Shown here one piece after another: positions 62,902 to 64,000 of a stretch of 64,000 bases of DNA. The notes under the pieces are model-generated. The model ran no database searches. It saw nothing but the letters and a program-made list of their open reading frames with translations, and was not told the DNA's origin. Origin of the DNA: Acuticoccus sp965213555 (GTDB taxonomy: Bacteria > Pseudomonadota > Alphaproteobacteria > Rhizobiales > Amorphaceae); NCBI RefSeq assembly GCF_965213555.1, contig NZ_OZ243890.1:558001-622000 (forward strand), given 5' to 3'. The position numbers and the translations under genes were made by a program. Numbering within the stretch: the stretch's first letter is position 1; every line of letters begins with the position of its first letter.

Positions 62902-63004
62902 GCGGAGGCGGTGTTCGGGAAGCCGGTGGGAGTCCGGCGCTGACGCGCAACTGTGAGCGGGCCGCGCGCCAGCGTCCGCGAGCCAGGAGACCGGCCGACT
63001 CCGC
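62902..63004 (+). promoter_or_regulatory. Cobalamin (B12) riboswitch
   Basis: The aptamer core is recognisable: GGGAAGCCGGTGGGAGTCCG (62917-62936), GCTGACGCGCAACTGTGAGC (62939-62958) and the B12 box GAGCCAGGAGACCGGCC (62980-62996). P1 can pair GCGGAG (62902-62907) with CTCCGC (62999-63004). Downstream, GCCGG/CCGGC at about 63017-63035 forms a hairpin ending next to the AAGGAG ribosome-binding site of the next gene, so control by occluding translation initiation is plausible. It begins 37 bp after the ycaO stop. Confidence 0.93.
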
Positions 63005-63046
63005 TGGACCCCCAACGCCGGTCGCGACTGCCGGCAAGGAGACAAG

Positions 63047-63553
63047 ATGCGTTCCATCCGCACACTGGCGACGGCCATCGCCTTGTCGGTGACTACCGCG
63101 GCGCTCGCCCACCATGACGGCGAGGTCGTCGAGGCGAACGGCATGCGCGCCAGCCATGCCCACACCGACGCGCCGGCGGCCACCGCCCACGGCATCTACG
63201 TCTATATGACGATCGAGAACCTCTCGGACGCGCCGGACCGCCTGCTGGGCGCCACCGTGCCGTTCGCGCAGCCCGCCCGCTTCGAAGCGAGCGTGATCGA
63301 CAGCGCCGGCAACCTGTCGATCACCGCCGTGTCGGCCGTCAACATCGCCCCGGGGCAGACGCTGACCCTCCAGCCGGGGGGCCTGCGCCTGGTGTTCGAC
63401 GACGTGCAGCGCCGGCTCGAGCCGGGCGAGCTGTTCCCGGTCACGCTGCGCTTCGAGGGCGCCGGCACGCTGAAGCTCATCGGCGAGGTGGAGCGCGACG
63501 AGGACGGGCACGCCGGCGACGAGCACGAGGACGCGGCGGACCCGGCGAGCTGA
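63047..63553 (+). CDS. Periplasmic PCu(A)C-fold protein lacking the copper ligands, under B12 riboswitch control
   Basis: 168 residues. Signal peptide MRSIRTLATAIALSVTTAALA, so the mature form begins HHDGEVVEANGMRASHAHTD, a His-rich N-terminus. IYVYMTIENLSDAPDRLLGA and LQPGGLRLVFDDVQRRLEPG, then ELFPVTLRFEGAGTLKLIGE, match the PCu(A)C (DUF461) fold. The usual Cu(I) ligands are gone: HEM becomes FEA and HLMLMGL becomes RLVFDDV. The acidic/His C-terminus (DEDGHAGDEHEDAAD) could bind metal. Being under a B12 riboswitch and bearing His-rich ends, it may handle cobalt or a corrinoid rather than copper; inference only. Confidence 0.82.
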   Translation: MRSIRTLATAIALSVTTAALAHHDGEVVEANGMRASHAHTDAPAATAHGIYVYMTIENLSDAPDRLLGATVPFAQPARFEASVIDSAGNLSITAVSAVNIAPGQTLTLQPGGLRLVFDDVQRRLEPGELFPVTLRFEGAGTLKLIGEVERDEDGHAGDEHEDAADPAS

Positions 63554-63558
63554 CCCGC

Positions 63559-64000
63559 GTGCCGGTCGGACGCGCCGGGCTAGGGGGTACTGCCCTCGCG
63601 GCGCTTTTGCTGGTGGGCTGCGTGGACGGCGCGCCTGCCGGTCCGTCGCCGAGGACCGAGGCGGCTCCCGGCTGCCTCGCACCGTCCGCCCTCGCCGACG
63701 CCGACGACGACCTCTCCGTCCTCGGCGAGGTGTGCGCCGAGGAGACCCGCTTCACCGAGAACGGCGTCGACTGGCGCGTCCAGACGTTCCGCTCCGGCCG
63801 GGCTGGTCCGCTGTTCGTGATGCCCCACGACGACGAGGACGCCGCCCTCGCCACCGGTGCAGCGGCGCTCGCCACCTACGGGGGCACGCTGACCGCGGTG
63901 GAGAGCGGCGGCCGCAGGTTCAACGGCGGCGTCGATCCCAACCGCAACTTCCACGCCGGCGCGCTGGCGTGCGGTGGTGCGCGCAGCACGGCCTTCGTCG
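63559..64000 (+). CDS. Novel lipoprotein, 3' end beyond window
   Basis: From GTG 63559, five bases after the previous stop. The lipobox is LLLVGC with Cys at residue 21, so the product is a membrane lipoprotein. The mature part includes ALADADDDLSVLGEVCAEET, then PLFVMPHDDEDAALATGAAA LATYGG and GGVDPNRNF. The PHDDE and DPNRNF elements recall the zinc-carboxypeptidase-like/amidohydrolase type (M14 'PNRNF'), but I cannot place the family with confidence. Same operon as the PCu(A)C-like protein, so B12-repressed. Confidence 0.6.
   Translation, partial: MPVGRAGLGGTALAALLLVGCVDGAPAGPSPRTEAAPGCLAPSALADADDDLSVLGEVCAEETRFTENGVDWRVQTFRSGRAGPLFVMPHDDEDAALATGAAALATYGGTLTAVESGGRRFNGGVDPNRNFHAGALACGGARSTAFV

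Overview
The window is a high-GC proteobacterial chromosome segment. It is most likely from an alphaproteobacterium of the Hyphomicrobiales type: it has an NDUFA12-type complex I accessory gene, an rplU-rpmA-obg-proB-proA-nadD-rsfS-rlmH-envC-ctpA chain, DUF4169 next to fumC, and a CIRCE-controlled groESL. Dense packing with 1-41 bp gene overlaps is the rule. I identified products by reading motifs and family resemblance, not by database search.

Layout. Positions 1-2411 hold a thiamine-diphosphate enzyme (cut by the window edge) and a GTP cyclohydrolase II. Positions 2.5-11.5 kb are an accessory scrapyard bounded on one side by tRNA-Gln(TTG). It holds a decayed IS5-type transposase, orphan Rhs C-terminal (toxin tip) modules in both orientations with small AT-rich immunity-like genes, broken type II secretion genes (gspE in two pieces, pseudopilin-like fragments) and a complete IS3-family element with inverted repeats. 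Positions 11.7-17.1 kb form a minus-strand peptide ABC transporter operon ending in a class II aldolase. Positions 17.3-20.6 kb are a TAXI-type TRAP transporter and 20.7-22.9 kb are groES-groEL with promoter, CIRCE and terminator. Positions 23-26.2 kb contain broken genes, including a frameshifted prmA.

Positions 26.2-38.4 kb are housekeeping and metabolic genes: aminopeptidase P, ClC channel, thioesterase, D-lactate dehydrogenase, a long AsmA-family protein, fumarase and small regulators. At 38.9-39.2 kb a tRNA-Thr(GGT) is interrupted in its anticodon loop by a 218-nt group I intron. Positions 39.4-48.4 kb are the conserved chain above. Positions 48.7-53.1 kb hold an amino-acid ABC transporter without an ATPase gene, a Cys/Met-metabolism PLP enzyme and a 3-hydroxyisobutyrate-type dehydrogenase. 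Positions 53.1-58 kb hold NDUFA12 with small overlapping genes, a CDF transporter, a DUF502 protein and an ECF sigma/anti-sigma pair.

The most interesting part is the right end. At 58.3-62.9 kb there is an XRE regulator, an unknown 75-residue protein, a SARP-like (BTAD + TPR) regulator, a short NHLP-leader-type RiPP precursor ending in a Cys-Cys core, and a divergently transcribed stand-alone YcaO protein. I see no E1-like, TfuA, dehydrogenase, protease or transporter partner in the window. It is followed by a cobalamin riboswitch in front of a PCu(A)C-fold protein that has lost the usual Met/His copper ligands and a novel lipoprotein running off the window. I read the first part as a minimal RiPP locus and the second as a B12/cobalt-linked periplasmic system; both are inferences.
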